A stretch of 64,000 nt of DNA from NCBI GenBank assembly GCA_019843655.1, contig JACDQD010000002.1, positions 6,024,585 to 6,088,584 of the forward strand, written 5' to 3'. The stretch is from Lethocerus indicus (taxonomy: Eukaryota; Arthropoda; Insecta; Hemiptera; Belostomatidae). Shown one piece after another: positions 1 through 13,991 of this stretch. The position numbers and the translations under genes are program-made. The notes under the pieces are model-generated. The model made no database searches. It saw nothing but the letters and a program-made list of their open reading frames with translations, and was not told the origin of the DNA. Positions within the stretch are counted from its first letter, which is position 1, and the number at the start of each line of letters is the position of its first letter.

Positions 1-725
1 GCAACTGCAAATAGCCCGTATGAGACACAACTAGCCCTTTCGGTGTCCTTTTGGAGTTTTCTATATCTGTAAAGAAAATATTCAATGGCAAAAATCTGCT
101 TTCATAATTGTATTCAACCAGACCTTCGATACAAAATGTAGCGGCAATTACAAATTTCCAAAATAAACACTTTAAAGGACACGGAATTCAATATCCTTAA
201 AATAATTGCATTTTTTGTTGATTCTATCAGCGTTCCTTTTATCAACGTGACCATGTTTAATTTTTCTACATACGAAAACTAAATTTAAACAATCTACATT
301 ATGGAAATAGTAAAAATAGAACAGAATGAATCGAAATTCCGAAGGACAAGTGTCAACATCTCGTGACCATGAAATGTGACCAGATGCAAGATTTGTGGCG
401 GCCAATGTCCAATTCTTTATATTTTACACCGAAATAACAAATTCATAATAAATCTGTTTTTAATACCCAATGTTACCCCCAATAATACATTTTTAATACT
501 CAATGAATTTTCAGGCAATCAAAAGTTTTGTATGTTCTATTTGTTTACCTGCGCTAATATCGCGAGGTGTTCGATCGGTTCAGCACCGGTAATTGGGCAA
601 TGTCAGATTATCGGTCTTTTGAAGAAATTGCTAGAAATTGGACTCAAGCCTACAAACGGGATCATATTCTTCTTTTTTCAGAACGATCAAATCTTGTGGC
701 GTGATGTAGTTTCTCAAATAAATAT

Positions 726-760
<35 letters not shown>

Positions 761-2325
761 TTCGGGGCTGAATAATTTTCCAATAACGAGACACCGAATT
801 GCCCTTGGGAAAAGCGTGATGTCGACATTTTTCAACTTTCAGAATAGTCCATTTATAGTTCGACAGAAATATCCCGAAGCTGATTTAAAGAAAAAAAAAA
901 GTCGAAACGTGTACCTCCATGATTTAACATAAATTTCCATTTCTTGCCCACTACGTGAACACAATTCGTCCATCCGTTGCTTCGTTTTAAGTGTGTATTT
1001 TAGTGTAATTTTTGTTTTTCTAAGATTAAGAATAAGAATTTGTTTGCCTGGAAAATAAATAAAAATTACCTATACGGTTACCGATCCTCTTTTTGCGAGG
1101 ACAATTTGTTGGCGTCGTTCGGTCATTTTGTGAATCACGAATCTGATTCAGTTCCTATGAGGCAATTGCCATCATCAGACGTTTTGTTCCTTCTTTATTT
1201 GATCCTTATGATTTCACGGCTTTTGAATCAGCCGTAGTGACGCCATTATGATTTTATTTAAATCGTTTACAATGGTTTTAGCTGGCCGAATAACGATGGC
1301 CGTTTCGAAATATGACTCGACGATGTGTAATCGAAACGTGCGATGACTGAGCGGGACGAAACTCTCCCGTTTTGATTCATTAACAAAAATTAGAACACAC
1401 TTTAGTAATCATTGTTATAACACGAAAATAACATAGGGTCGATTTATTTGTACCTTTCTTTGATTTTTCTGTTATCATCGTTTCTTTATTACCTTTATAC
1501 CTAACTGAATATATACATTTTTTTAAACAGGAAATGTAACACAGTTCCTCTCAGGCCTCCTTCCTCTGCGTGTTTCTTTTCGTAAATCTGAAATTGAATT
1601 CTTTCGAATCGGAAAAAAGATGGTTCTATTCGAATTTCGGCATAACCGAGAGATTGACGTAAGTGTAACCTCTAATAGCCCGGCGAGATAAATCTGGAAA
1701 CTCGTGTCCGAATCGGAAATAGCGCCGTTCAGTGACTCAACATTTCACTAAATTTGTACGTTTGCGACCGAAATGGCTGCTTGACGTTTGCTCATGACGA
1801 ACTGAGTAGGAACAAACAACAGTTTTGTATCGTGAAAGTCAGGAATGCGCTAAACAACGATGCTTCAGCAATGAATCCTTCCTCAGATCCTGTTTCCAAT
1901 GCTGTTTTATTCCAATGAAGTATAAAGATTTTGCTCGAAACAGTGACGCTCAAAACAGTAAAAAACCATGTTTTAAATATTCATGTATTCAAATGATTTC
2001 CCTCGCACGCCTAACGAATGAGTCGGGTTGTAATGTCCAGAGTAGGGTAAAAATGAATAGAAACTGATAATTTTGCAATTACAAAAAGTGAATCAACCGA
2101 TCTAGTGACAACAGTGGGCGATGGACATTCTTATTGCCAAGAGAGTTGTGAATCACCGGCGTGATTCAACTAGTATGAGACCGCGACCAACATCGGAATG
2201 CTACTGCCCACTGGGAGAAGCCCAACTCCGGTCTTATTAAAGGCAGAGTACCAACGCACTTGCGACCCGCCAAAGTGATATGTAGATATTGACCCAAGAG
2301 CATTAATAGATTTATTGCATAAAAT
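1..2325. other. Non-genic flank, no gene seen
   Basis: No reading frame here shows a recognisable domain or a plausible exon chain. Short open frames exist but have no convincing splice context. The only distinct structure is the GT microsatellite listed separately. The stretch is rich in CpG compared with the right end of the window. Confidence 0.6.
728..759. repeat. (GT)16 microsatellite
   Basis: Uninterrupted GT dinucleotide run of 32 bp. It produces Val/Cys and Thr/His shadow frames on the two strands that should not be taken as genes. Confidence 0.95.
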
Positions 2326-2957
2326 ATTTCGTGTGTTTCTGTCTCCTCTCGCTGGTTTGATTTTTTGCTATACCGGTTTCGGCTGCTCGCCATCTTCAGT
2401 AGCGATGTTAGTCAATTTGGAACTTTGGATGTTTTTAGGGCATCCTCACTGCACTGTCACTGTCACTTGTACTGTGGTGATTGTCTTGTTATTGTCTTTG
2501 TCGGCACCCAACGAACTTTAGTTAAGTACATTTCCGCACCACATTCAACGGGCGCTAGTTTATCGGCAAGTGCACTCGACGAACGTTTTTTGTGAAACTA
2601 GCGCCCCCGAGAGTGCGGTGCGGAAATGTACTTAACTGAAGTAAGTTGGGTTCACTTGCACCGATTAACTATCGGAGGATTTCTTTACCTCATATTCGAG
2701 ACCGTTAATTGGTCCAGTCCAATAGACCGGTAAGGGATTTTTTTCATCCCCTCCAAGTGCCCCTGGAGTGAAAACGTAACCGGTCCGACTTGAAACTGAT
2801 ATTGTTGGAGCCAGACTGGCTGCCAGTTGCGTCAACTTGTAGGTTACAACAGCAATGTACAGACCCCCAAAATTCAATGTCAAAACTTCGGGACCGTGAG
2901 GGTAATGTGTCCCAATATACGGCATATTGCTGTGGCAGATCCACCTGGAGCCTCATG
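2326..2957 (-). mobile_element. Composite dispersed repeat, copy 1 (hammerhead-like end + 70-bp unit + unique segment)
   Basis: The segment recurs in the same order at about 12470-13107. It begins (plus-strand order) with the terminal block found also at 33267-33360, containing a hammerhead-like core on the minus strand (2367-2403). Then come two copies of the 70-bp unit motif in inverted orientation (about 2515-2570 and 2594-2640, sharing the GCGCTAGTTT core), and a segment of about 315 bp that the second copy shares almost base for base. On the minus strand that last segment gives an 86-codon open frame (2665-2925) with a protein-like look. The same frame in the second copy is interrupted by a frameshift upstream, so I do not call it a gene. 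The family could be a non-autonomous retroelement or a foldback-type element; the ends are inferred from where the copies diverge. Confidence 0.75.
2367..2403 (-). ncRNA. Hammerhead-ribozyme-like motif, copy 1
   Basis: Read on the minus strand: GCTA, then box CTGAAGA, a GGC/GCC stem with a small loop, box GAAA, the self-complementary ACCGGT, then A and TAGC. GCTA and TAGC form a fully Watson-Crick 4-bp stem I. One extra U sits between box 1 and stem II, which departs from the canonical hammerhead, so activity is uncertain. Confidence 0.45.
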
Positions 2958-3750
2958 GCAAAATCCATATCTTTACTCGGTAGAAGAGTTTGTACTGTCA
3001 TCCTGTTCTTGAGCGTGCCATAATTATCATTTAAATTACGTAACTCTGCCTCAAAATAAATTATGCAGTTATTTTGCCCAATTAGAAGGGATCCTACGGC
3101 GATGAAACATTTTTAACCCCGGTTTCAGAGTGTAGGCAAGATGGTCGTCTGATGGTTCTGTCCCTCGCGGTCATGTTTGCGTAGTGGAACTCTCGCGGTC
3201 TCGGGAGTCGGGACGTGCGTCAGACCAGGGACAGACGGCGGCCGCCCCATAAAAGTCGAGAAAAAACAAGAAGGGAAAAAAGGAGCGAGCCTATCCGCGC
3301 CAGCTCTTCCTTTCCCCTTCCTCCTTATAGAACTGTCTATTATTAGCGCTACACACCGACCGCGTCACCCAACGCAAATAATTCCCAGACAGTTCCCGGC
3401 GGCGTACCAACCCAGTCGGGTCCCGGACGACGGAGACGCCCCTATACAACAATTAGTATACAGACCACGACCTTACCACTGCCAGACTACCGGCCTAACA
3501 ATACTAGCCTAACTTGCCGTCTAAGATACCGTACGTAAAATTTGTTTGCGTACAGTAATGCCGTACACCTACATCCGTTTCGCCCGATTAATACCAGGCT
3601 CTCGTAAACATTTTCCGGTAGACATTAACCGCCTCTTCACAGTGTATGAATTCGATCGAAAGTTGGTAATTTGCGATGTACAATTATTTAAATTCCATCC
3701 CCCGGTCTTTCCCCACATGTCCAATACTTGTGAAGGGTGCTGTTCAGTGT

Positions 3751-3773
3751 TGTGTGTGTGTGTGTGTGTGTGT
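3751..3773. repeat. (GT)n microsatellite
   Basis: GT run of about 23 bp following an imperfect GTGTT start. Confidence 0.9.
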
Positions 3774-4650
3774 ATATTATGGGGAGCAGTTAATGTGAAC
3801 CAGTTGTAATTTCAAGTCCAATTAGACAGATTCCAGAATATTATACCTAGACAATATCGCATATTTCTTTGCTACTTCGTAATCCGCAAGTCATTTGTTA
3901 ATCCCCATAAATTCTATTACGTTATTAATCATGTTACTATCGTTCCACCGGTAATCTCATCTTTGTAAAAAAGGACATAATTTCGTTGCTAAAAAAAAGA
4001 CAAGTGAATATGATCAAAACATTATTATTATAAATGGAACACAGAATATTTGCTACTTTTATATGTTTCCCGTGGAAATCGAATAAAAGGTCTAAAGACT
4101 ATGTCAATAGGTGATAGAAAATGAAAAGTATAAAGTGACCGGGGGCTACCAGACATTGATTTAAACATGAGTGCATTAGGATTTTTAGATTAATTTACCA
4201 GACGGAGCTACGAAACCGTCCATTTAAAATCTTTAGTTACCTTAATTGGTGAAGCCTAACTGACTTTACAAATAAGTAAAAGACTAGTCATTAACAGAAC
4301 AAGTTAATAAGGTACAAAACGAAAACCATACTTAGCAAATAATTGCAGAAATATCGAGATATACGGAGCCAGCGCCTATTAATAGTATATCGTTGCTAAA
4401 AATGAGTCGAACATAAAATTCTCTTCGAACCGTTCTTTAAATCCAATCAGTTTCCCAAATATCCAAAGTATTTTCCTCGCATTTGTCTTGGCAACTGTAC
4501 AACATTGAAAATGTAAATAATATTTTGACGGTAGGCCGTTACATAGATTTACATCGGACGCCACCTGCTTTTCTGGATAATTTAAGCCAATTAGAGAACT
4601 GAATATTTAGAAACAACGATTTTTCTGTTCCGAAGTTATGTAAAGTGAAC

Positions 4651-4655
<5 letters not shown>

Positions 4656-4703
<48 letters not shown>
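4656..4703. repeat. (AT)24 microsatellite
   Basis: Uninterrupted AT/TA run of about 48 bp, able to extrude as a hairpin. Confidence 0.95.
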
Positions 4704-4705
<2 letters not shown>

Positions 4706-7544
4706 GGGTTGTACATCTTATATTAGGAAGCAGTTCTGAAGGAAAACAACTATATTAAAATCTTTTCTAATTTAACAGGTTTTTCCTCTCCGTTAATCCG
4801 TTAAATTTATATTACCATCAAATGGATACAGAGTTTGGCGTTGGTTAGATGAACCATTTTATATGAAAATATGTCATACTGGAGATATTGATTTCTGTAA
4901 AATATAAGGTACCCGTTTGGGTGGTTATTCATTGATTTACTGGCACACTCCAGATAAACATTACAATAATATGAAAGTTTTACCCTATCAAAAATTTCCT
5001 CCAAATGATCCTTCGATTCATCTGTGAGTATTGATCAATATCGACTCGTTGTAGTCCTTTAATTCTTCAATAGGCGTTATTTCGCTTGGTAAAATGAATA
5101 TTTTCAGCTCCCCCCCGACCAATAGCTAGGTAGGGCAGAGACCCTGTTTCTTGCGGCAATATAAATATATATTGCGAGGTCGTCCCCTCGATGAGTGCCC
5201 ATTATTTTCGCCAATGCACACAATGGCCAGAGAGAAAGTATTAAATGGCGTTGTTTACTCGTGTTTTTCGCGGTCTTCAGAGGAGCCAGCCAGGGCATTC
5301 CTCCTGGGGACGGTTGCCAACATTTTTTAACGATTGCAATACTTCCTCTATATTGCGAATAACTGTAAAAACTAAATATATTTCGAGGATCCAGTAGTAG
5401 ACTTATTTCAGTGGCGGGACGTTCTATTTTGGAATTTTCGTTTAGAGATTATATTTGAGATTGGGTGGTGAGAGGAATGGCGAGGCGGGGGAGAACGGCA
5501 CAACAAAAAGGACTATTCTAAATACGTTCTGATCGTTTTGGCACAGAGGCAGCCGTTGGCGTATTTATTGCGCAATCACAAAAAAGATAATAGACAAACT
5601 ATTTTCCTATATTTTTAGCAGTGCAATATTACGATTAATATACACCGTTTCGAAAGAATTTAAACGACGAACAGCCGATTTACGTTTCTTTTCTACGATA
5701 AAGAACGTGTATGTGTGTCGAATTATATGTAATTATTAAATTAGAAAATATGCTAATTAAAAAATAATTAATTTTATTTTTCTTTGATTCCTGCATTACC
5801 TATTTCATTTTTTACTTTTTTCCATTGTTACCTTAATCTCATATTACTAACATTGGTATTACATATATTATATATACGTTCCATGAATTTCTAAACTAAT
5901 TATATTTTGCGACAATTTTAGGATATAATAATTGACATCTAATTAAGACAATTTAGATGATAATAGCATTCATCCGGAATTTTAAAAGGGCAGGCTGAAG
6001 AAGAGAGTCTACTTTCGTTTATTAGAGGGTTTCAAAATAGAACTAGTTAGTTAGCTATGAGGAACTCCTTTCTCTCCTAATCTGGTAGTGATCGGCTCTT
6101 TCGTCTATCGACTTCTCTGTTTTCGAAAGTAAAAGCCAAAGGTCTTTCGGCCCTTTCGGTTTGTCCGCCTCATAAATAGGGCAATCCTTCCTGTTGGGGA
6201 AACCCTCGCGCGGTGTAGAGGAAACAGCCCAATCCCCCCGTCTACCTGGCGCAGGGAAAAGTCGATGGCTTTTAAAATTTCCCAAATCCCTTCCAATAGT
6301 CATTCGGGACTCTCAGTATGGGAGTTCACCAAACCTGCCACTCACTCAATACAATAAAAATATGTTTACGCAACAGATTTTATTATTTCTTTGCGTCAAC
6401 GGCGTTTGATAATAATCGTCGATAACGTTAATAACGAGGGATCGATCGTACTTTCTAAACTAATTTACAAATTGGGTTGTAAACTCCTTTTTACCTTCCT
6501 GCCGGTGTGCTAATGAGAGATAATGTTATGCCCCCAACAACGACAAACACGTAAAAATATACAGTTAATGAGAGACGTTCACTGTCGAAGAATGGACGGG
6601 AAAAGAAAAATAGGTTAAAAATATTATTGACGGTTGAAATTACAAAAGATTTGATTTCGTCCAGCATAATGGAGCGCATAACTCCGAACACACAATGTCC
6701 GCAATAAACTAACACGGAAAATACGATCTACATGAGGCGTTAATTCATGGAATTTCCGGAAAATTATTGTTCGAGACGAATGAAATTTCCTGTATTATGA
6801 AAGTGATTTCGTGTCATACATTATGCAGCATAAGTGATACTAAGAAGTTATAAAAAAGAATATAATAATCGTTACCCGCTAATTGCGGTACGCCCTTACG
6901 ATTTTTATATGAAAGGATCGATAGCGGAAAGGTGCAAAAGGAACTAAAGATTTTAGTTGGCTCTCGATTAAAGTTATTGGAATTATGGCCTAAACCTGAA
7001 TTATACTTACTTTACACGCACTCACGATTTGGTCAGTTCTGAACATTTTGTATCCTTGGGTTTAGATCGGTTTTATTAGGATTTTATATTTATACGAGAA
7101 TATAATGTAAGCGAAAGGTTATGAACCATAGTGCGGCCATGGACCGTCTTTTGTAAATTGTTATCAGCCGTAGCGGCCCTTTTGTCTGACCAAATTGTGA
7201 CATTAGTATTAAAGATTAAGATGTGTATATCAGAGATAGAAGAAGATTCGAATGGTGTGTGTGGGGGGTGGGGGGAGGAGGAGGAGGAGTGCAACTGTGA
7301 CAAGGGCACGGCGCTCGCCTAACCCTGACCCGCAGAGCAGGCCGCCAACCCGTAACGCTCTACCCTACCTTACCTTCCTTACCTTACCTTACCTGACTTC
7401 AGCTTAGCATTACCATTACCATTACCGCCATTACCCACAGCTTAGCCACCTTGCGACAGTCCCTCTCTCGCCGGCTCGGCTTCTAATAATCGCTGTCTCA
7501 ATCGGTCGGCAAAGGTCAGTCACACCGCCGCGTGCTCCAGCTCA

Positions 7545-7548
<4 letters not shown>

Positions 7549-7582
<34 letters not shown>

Positions 7583-7586
7583 TCTC
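7549..7586. repeat. (TC)n microsatellite
   Basis: TC run of about 30 bp followed by a short imperfect CCTCTCTC tail. Confidence 0.9.
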
Positions 7587-10500
7587 AACATTCAGTTGGA
7601 ACAATAATAAATTACGTTTGAAATATTTGCCCCACTAGACGACCGGAGAAATGCAGAGAAAACGGAAAGCGGACAGATCTCGCGACGCTGCAAAATTAAT
7701 CAACTGATGACGGTCTAATTCAGATGCTTTTATTATCGCTATGTGGCGCAAACTCAATGCATTAATGGTAAGTTGACATTTAGACTTCTAGACCTGCTAG
7801 GCTCGGTTGTTGAGAAGTGTGGGCGGTGAGGTCATGCGTGGTGTTCTGTGGTGTAACAGGGAACTGAAAAATGTTTAAGAGGGGAAGACGACTTAACCGG
7901 GTTACTGTCGGGGCCGCATCTGCCTGGCCGGCGACAATTATGAAATATCCGATATGTGAAATGGTTTCATTCGTTATCTCCCCAATATCCGTTCCCGCTC
8001 CCATTGCGTCATCCCCGGCCGGCTTTTTATGAGTTCTGTCGGAGACGAAAGTTGTGAAATTATTTGTGCCCCGTCCCCCCCTCCACCCAAAAAAAAAAAA
8101 CGCAACCCAACAGATAAAAGAACTGTTGAAGGGTCAGAGGTTAGGAGGAGATGAAAAAGAAGAAAGAGAGAATGAATATGATTCAGGATCGGCGTCCAGA
8201 ATGTTTCCTTCCAGTTTGGATCCTAACGCTTTGGTAGAAGATGACAAGAATTTGGACCCACGTAGGTGGAAAAGTTAAGAAGAATGAATTTAAGTTAGAT
8301 GGTTATTAGGTATACCTGCCATTCCATTATAATCTCGGTTCTCCAAAATACGACATATGACGTTTATTAGTATTAATTTACATACTGTTTATTATTTTCT
8401 ACAATTGAATGTGCCCAGTCTGAGCATACTGGAAACATAGTCGACAACGTATTTCTAAATGATTATAGATCTTAATCTTGCCAAATCCTTCTGTAGAAAG
8501 GAGGTTAAGTTAAGTTGGGAAACGTATGCACCGTTTAATATTAGGTTGCTTTCTAAGGCAGCACACTTCGGCGAGTAGAAGTTTGCCAAATGTCGAAATC
8601 ATACTTGATTGAGATAATACAATTAAAAATGGTCCTCTGTGAAAACGAAGCGGCGAGATGAAATTGTTATTCTCAGTTTGCCAATTTCTAGAAATGTCTC
8701 GCATTTGATTCAAATTTATTTCAGTACAATAATAATATGGTTCATGTGTGACACATGACTGGAGTATCAATGACACGTCGGTTAGTCTGCTGACCGAACT
8801 AAATCACAGCTCACAACTTCATAATTAAGTTTCTTCTCTTAGCTTTTTCCACCCTCAGCGCCAATTCACTCGTTAAGAGGCAAACTTTATCTTAATCGGC
8901 CGATCCTATCTATCTTTAAGGTCAGTCCAGAGAAACAGCCTGTGTTTCCTATTTACTTACTCTAGAAACAATCTAGCCTCGTAATCAAACGATAACATTA
9001 GCAATGCGATGACCGCAAATTATTTCCGCGTTTAAAAATATTTTTAATACTTTTCCGATTAAGTCTTTTTCACTGGGAATATTTATGCCCGATTGAATCC
9101 GAATGATAACCGCAAGCAACAGCAATTGCAGTCGGCAAAATTCTGTATTTATATAAGACGTACTAAATATATTCGGACCTGTCGTTTATACAGGTACAAT
9201 TGCATAACTAATTACAACGTTACATCATTGGGGGCTCAATCTGAAAGTGGGATAAGCACTGAACTTATTAAGCAAGCCGAGCTTTGAAGGTTGCCTCGGT
9301 TTTACAGAAGAATGGCATCTTGAAAATATACGAGCCAGGTTAACCTTAACCCCGTTCACTCTTTTGCCAATTACCAGGGCCCCTACCTAGCAGGCTGGTT
9401 TATGGTGTCGGCTTTCGTGTTTTAATATTCTACATTTACCGAACCGATAGAATTGCATTAACTTTATACTCGGGCCTCCAGCCGGCCAGTGATAAAACAC
9501 TAATCCTTTGGCATATTGTGCAATGTATGTTCAGTATGCTCTCTCCTTTCGACACAATTAACTAAAAGCTTATTCATAGCATACACTTAGAGCCAACAAA
9601 TTCGGTGATTTCACAGAAATGTCGTAATTTTAAAGGGAATAATAATATGGTAAGATCATTTTTGGAATTTGGATCCTCCAAAAGAAGAAATTGTTCCAGG
9701 TTTATAACGGATGTCTATGAAAGAAGAAAGGTATTTTAAAACCATATCATTATTAGAGTTCTACGAATATTTATACATTCCCTAAAATACATAGTAACGT
9801 ATATAAGTTTTACTTAAGGCATCTGTTTGAGGGTCCACAAAAACAAGAGTATCACTTCGGTCGTAAGCCACTTTGGTCTTAAGCTGGACCGATTTCGGTT
9901 TTTCAATACTACTAAGCCAACCTGTTACCTTACATGTGACCCAAAACTCTGTCCTCAAATGTCGTCCATTAATATTATTTTTCAGGATATTTACTAAAAC
10001 TATCGATAACAATACTCAACCTCGGAACTATCATATCCCGTAAAGTGAACGTCGGCTCCGATTCATGGTGAATTTATTCAGATTTAGTTTTTCGGGGCTA
10101 CGTCCGATTCACAAGTGTCCTCCTCTTCGGTGGACTGAAATATGTAGTTGAGTACAAATTGACTGGAATGGCTGCGATTTCGTCGTTTCATAATTGATCC
10201 CTATATAGAAATGTATGTACGGGGCCGTTGTTGGCCTTAATTGCCGGCCTGAAATAAATGCAAGGCCAAAGCCGGGAATGCGCTCAAGCTCGAGCTGTGC
10301 AGGCCGGACTCTGAGCAGAACAGCCGCTCTATGATTTACGAGCCCACGAGCGAAAGCCAAGTGCCTCCGCTGTAGGAAATGAACAAATTGAAAGAACCCA
10401 GTCGAATTCTGTTAATAGCGCCGTTCTCCAAACAAACTTATCACGGCCACGCGCACTGTTAACTGTTACATAAAGCGTAGGCTGAAACAAATAACGCCAT

Positions 10501-12469
10501 CTAGAAGTGACGATGAGAAACAGTAGTCGATATCATTTATCTTTGTGAATGTCCCACCACGCTGGGTTACAATAACTGTCCCAATCTAGATTCTAAGATT
10601 GTTCTAATTGTTTATTTTGCGTATCATTATACGCATTATATGCATTTTGACAAGATATTTATTGTCAATTAGAAAATATGTGACAAGAACTCAAGTGTCC
10701 CGATTTTTTGTTGAGGAACTGTACAACCTGAGACGATTCAATTCCCGGTTGTGTTGCCTATCCTCTGTACGAAGAGGCTTGAAGCGTTCCGTTTGAGTTC
10801 ATTCAAAGGTAAATATAAGTACACTAAACGGTGGAAATTTAAAGAATCTAGCTCGGAGCAGTGCCACCGTTATCTCAGGCTACTAGTCATAAATATATTA
10901 CCGTGCATTTTGCAATAGTCACTGCACACACCAGTTTTAATTCTCTTAGTAGCGAGTTCACAAGTGCGCCGGCATCGCATATAGCGTAAGAGTAAATTAG
11001 GCAGACGTTCGCAAGGTATGTGATTGAGTAAAAGGTCGAATGTTTGATTTCAAACTAATGAATCCAGTAATAATTGGTGTAAAACCCGATTCCGCTCCGC
11101 CAGTATTCTTATCAACGTTTCGGCCCTTCATCAGGACTAAAAATACTGCAACCGGCTCATTATTACATTCTTTTTTAATGCCCATTTAATAACTGGACAT
11201 GATCTCGCAGATCGTATCTTAATAATATACTCCGGGGAGTGCCGAAAAAAAACCTCGGCCTCCGTTCTTAATATGGATTCGAAATTAATTTCCACTAATT
11301 GTTTTTTGTCGATTATTCAATTATCTCCTAAAGGACTTCTTTAGGGGAGGCGGGGAGTTGAAGGGAAGAAGGGGGGCCGTCGTCCTTTGCCCGGATATTT
11401 GTAGAATGGCCCCGCACGAGTTGCCCAATTTGTTATTGACGGCTGTCATATTATTCCTTTTTTTTCACTGACCGGTTATTACCAGAAACGTGTTGTTTAT
11501 AAAACTAAATACTGGACTCTTAATTGTTTTCGGGCCCATTAAGCGCTTCGCTAGGGCCGGTTACGCAACTCTGTGGCGTTTTTATTATATTTGGTCCGTT
11601 AACGGTGGTGTTGACATAAGTGAGGGAATTGCTCTTATGTGCAAATGTAAAGTTATTGGAGATTTATGCAGATCCTGTTCGGTGTAATTCCTCCAGAGTT
11701 AAATACGTGGAATACAGGATACAGTAAAATATACACTGGAATAAATTAGTCAATTCGTAGTTTGTGTAGATACTTGATAAATTCTCCTTCTTTAGGATTC
11801 CTTCATTCAATTCCTATTCTAAAAAACGACTGGCTAATTATTAAATCTAAACATCCGCAAATAAGGCGGCGAGAAGAATAATCCGGGATTGCGTTAAAAA
11901 TTCAGTGGTTAGTAGCCGTCGTCAATTGTGATGAAATTGTGGCTTCAATCGGTTGGAGAGTGGGGACGCCTTAATCTAAAAATAATACTCCAACCTTTCT
12001 GAGTTCAAATGGAGACGGAATAGGGAGTGATGCAACCTTAATTTGTTTATTGTACCGATGGCAACGGTTATTGCGCAAAAATCCGGCTCACATTGCATTA
12101 TTACACATAACAACAGCGACGCTCTTTCTTTCATCCTGGTTCGAATCAGTCAAGGGCAACTAAAGAAATAAGCGAATCCGACACAACAGACAATTCTGAA
12201 CCAGAGGATTTCTGAAATTATGGATAATATAACGCGAATTGAAAATAGTACAGAACTTGTATCTTGTCAACGTGGTTCCTGCAGTGAATAAAGAGACAAA
12301 GGGCTGTAATTCAAATAAATGTCTAAAGTAGAAGTTTACTTCAACCTTCAAATTTGGGTACATAAAATATATTCGATAGTATGTGACACAACGGAATCGG
12401 GATCGGTTGGGCGCTATTTGAAATTCCGCCTCACGAATTATAACTAACAGTTTTAGTGCAGTAGATTTG

Positions 12470-13107
12470 GTGTTGTTTCTGTCTCCTCTCGCTGGATTGG
12501 TCTTTTGCTAGACCGGTTTCGGTTGCTCGCCATCTTCAGTGGTGGTGTTAATCACTTTGGCACTTTCGATGTTTCTTGGGCGAACTTTAGTTAAGTACAT
12601 TTCCGCACCACACTCAGGGGGCGCTAGTTTATCGGTGCAAGTGCACCCAACGAACTTTAGCTAAGTACATTTCCGCACCACATTCAACGGGCGCTAGTTT
12701 TTCGGTAAGTGCACTCGACAAACGATTTTTGTGAAACTAGCGTCCCCCAGAGTGCGGCGCGGGAATGTACTTAACTGAAGTAAGTTGGGTTCACTTGCAC
12801 CGATTAACTATCGGAGGATTTCTTTACCTCATATTCGAGACCGTTAATTGGTCCAGTCCAATAGACCGGTAAGGGATTTTTTCAGCCCCTCCAAGTGCCC
12901 CTGGAGTGAAAACGTAACCGGTCCGACTTGAAACTGATATTGTTGGGGCCAGATTGGCTGCCAGTTGCGTCAACTTGTAAGTTACAGCAACAATATACAG
13001 CCCCCCCACGAAGTTTAATGTCAAAACTTCGGGACCGTGAGGGTAAATGAGCGCGTTCCAATGTAAGGCATATTACTGTGGCAAATCCACTTGGAGGCTC
13101 ATTATGA
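12470..13107 (-). mobile_element. Composite dispersed repeat, copy 2
   Basis: Second full copy of the composite element seen at 2326-2957. The order is the same: hammerhead-like end (core 12507-12543, minus strand), 70-bp unit motifs (two direct units from about 12583 to 12720 followed by an inverted one to about 12780), then the same unique segment (about 12780-13107). It has one more direct 70-bp unit than copy 1, and its terminal block is truncated just before the units. Similarity to copy 1 ends at the GAGGCTCAT stretch. The minus-strand open frame of the unique segment (12824-13024) parallels that of copy 1, which hints at decayed coding sequence; its identity is unknown to me. Confidence 0.75.
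12507..12543 (-). ncRNA. Hammerhead-ribozyme-like motif, copy 2 (degraded stem I)
   Basis: Boxes CTGAAGA and GAAA, the ACCGGT palindrome and a GTC cleavage-type triplet are intact, but the 5' arm of stem I reads ACCA instead of GCTA and no longer pairs properly with TAGC. Probably a decaying copy. Confidence 0.35.
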
Positions 13108-13970
13108 ATAACTGGCAACTTCGCAGTGTAGACAGGGATGTAAACATAACCGTTTCAGAAACCGTATCAGCGAATTCAACAGAGAATAAGTGCGCGGCAC
13201 ATTATGACTCGTGTAATGCACTTGAAGACGCCTGATGAAGTTATAGGAGAAAGGCAGGTTTACGTTAGTTTGTGTATGTTTACATTACTAATTACATTAA
13301 TAATTTGTGTTAGGCATCAAAAGCTTCCAATCCGTTTTTCTACAATGGTAATACCGATTTATCCTTATTGTAATGTTGTTGTGATGTTCTCCGAAGCGAA
13401 GCAAAAACGAGCAAACCCCTAAACGCATTTTCATCTTTGTTTTTCGATCCCCTATATGCAGTGTTGAGATTTAATTTCGGGATTTGTGTATATACATGGT
13501 GTGAATGCAATCTAAATATTTAATATTAATATATTAATTTTATATTTAATATAAATAATTTTGAACCGTATCACATTTGGTTTGCTATAGTAGCAAACGA
13601 CTTCTAAATAAGACTGGAATAGGCGATAGCCAAGGATTGAGTATAGAATAAAGGGACCAACAAATACGTTAATCTAATGCAAACATTGAATGATTCTGTA
13701 TGTAATTTTACACGAATATCCGGGCGGTGTTACGTGCAGAGTGGATGTGACGGAGCCGTTTCTCAGATGAAGCGTATCAGTTGAACAAAGCAGAAGTTTC
13801 CGCTGGTGGCCCTGTTGCCTAACGGGCTTTTATTTGGGAAGGGGGGGGGCCCAGTCGACAACAACACAGATAAAGACATCCTCCGTTGCGTAACCTCCCA
13901 ATGGGCGGCCCCCTCCATTGGCTACCGACCTTTTTCCATCGCCGGCCAGACATGCTACAGATTAATACCA

Positions 13971-13991
13971 GTTAGCCGGGGCCCGGCTAAC
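13971..13991. repeat. Near-perfect 21-bp GC-rich palindrome
   Basis: GTTAGCCGG and CCGGCTAAC arms flank a three-base centre. It would form a strong short hairpin in RNA or DNA. Role unknown. Confidence 0.7.

Larger units (their letters stand above)
2958..12469. other. Long non-genic stretch
   Basis: No gene recognised over about 9.5 kb. Open frames are short, lack homologous-looking motifs and do not chain through splice sites. It contains the microsatellites listed separately, a CpG- and GC-richer patch around 3170-3530, and a TTACC-rich stretch near 7360-7400. It could hold regulatory DNA or non-coding RNA exons, but nothing in the sequence shows this. Confidence 0.5.

Noticed and set aside
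376..771. 131-codon open frame on the plus strand
   Set aside because: Ends in the GT microsatellite and has no family resemblance. The antisense frame through the same repeat is equally open.
3170..3540. GC/CpG-rich patch as a promoter or gene start
   Set aside because: No start codon with a plausible exon chain, no initiator or splice pattern that stands out. Too weak to annotate.
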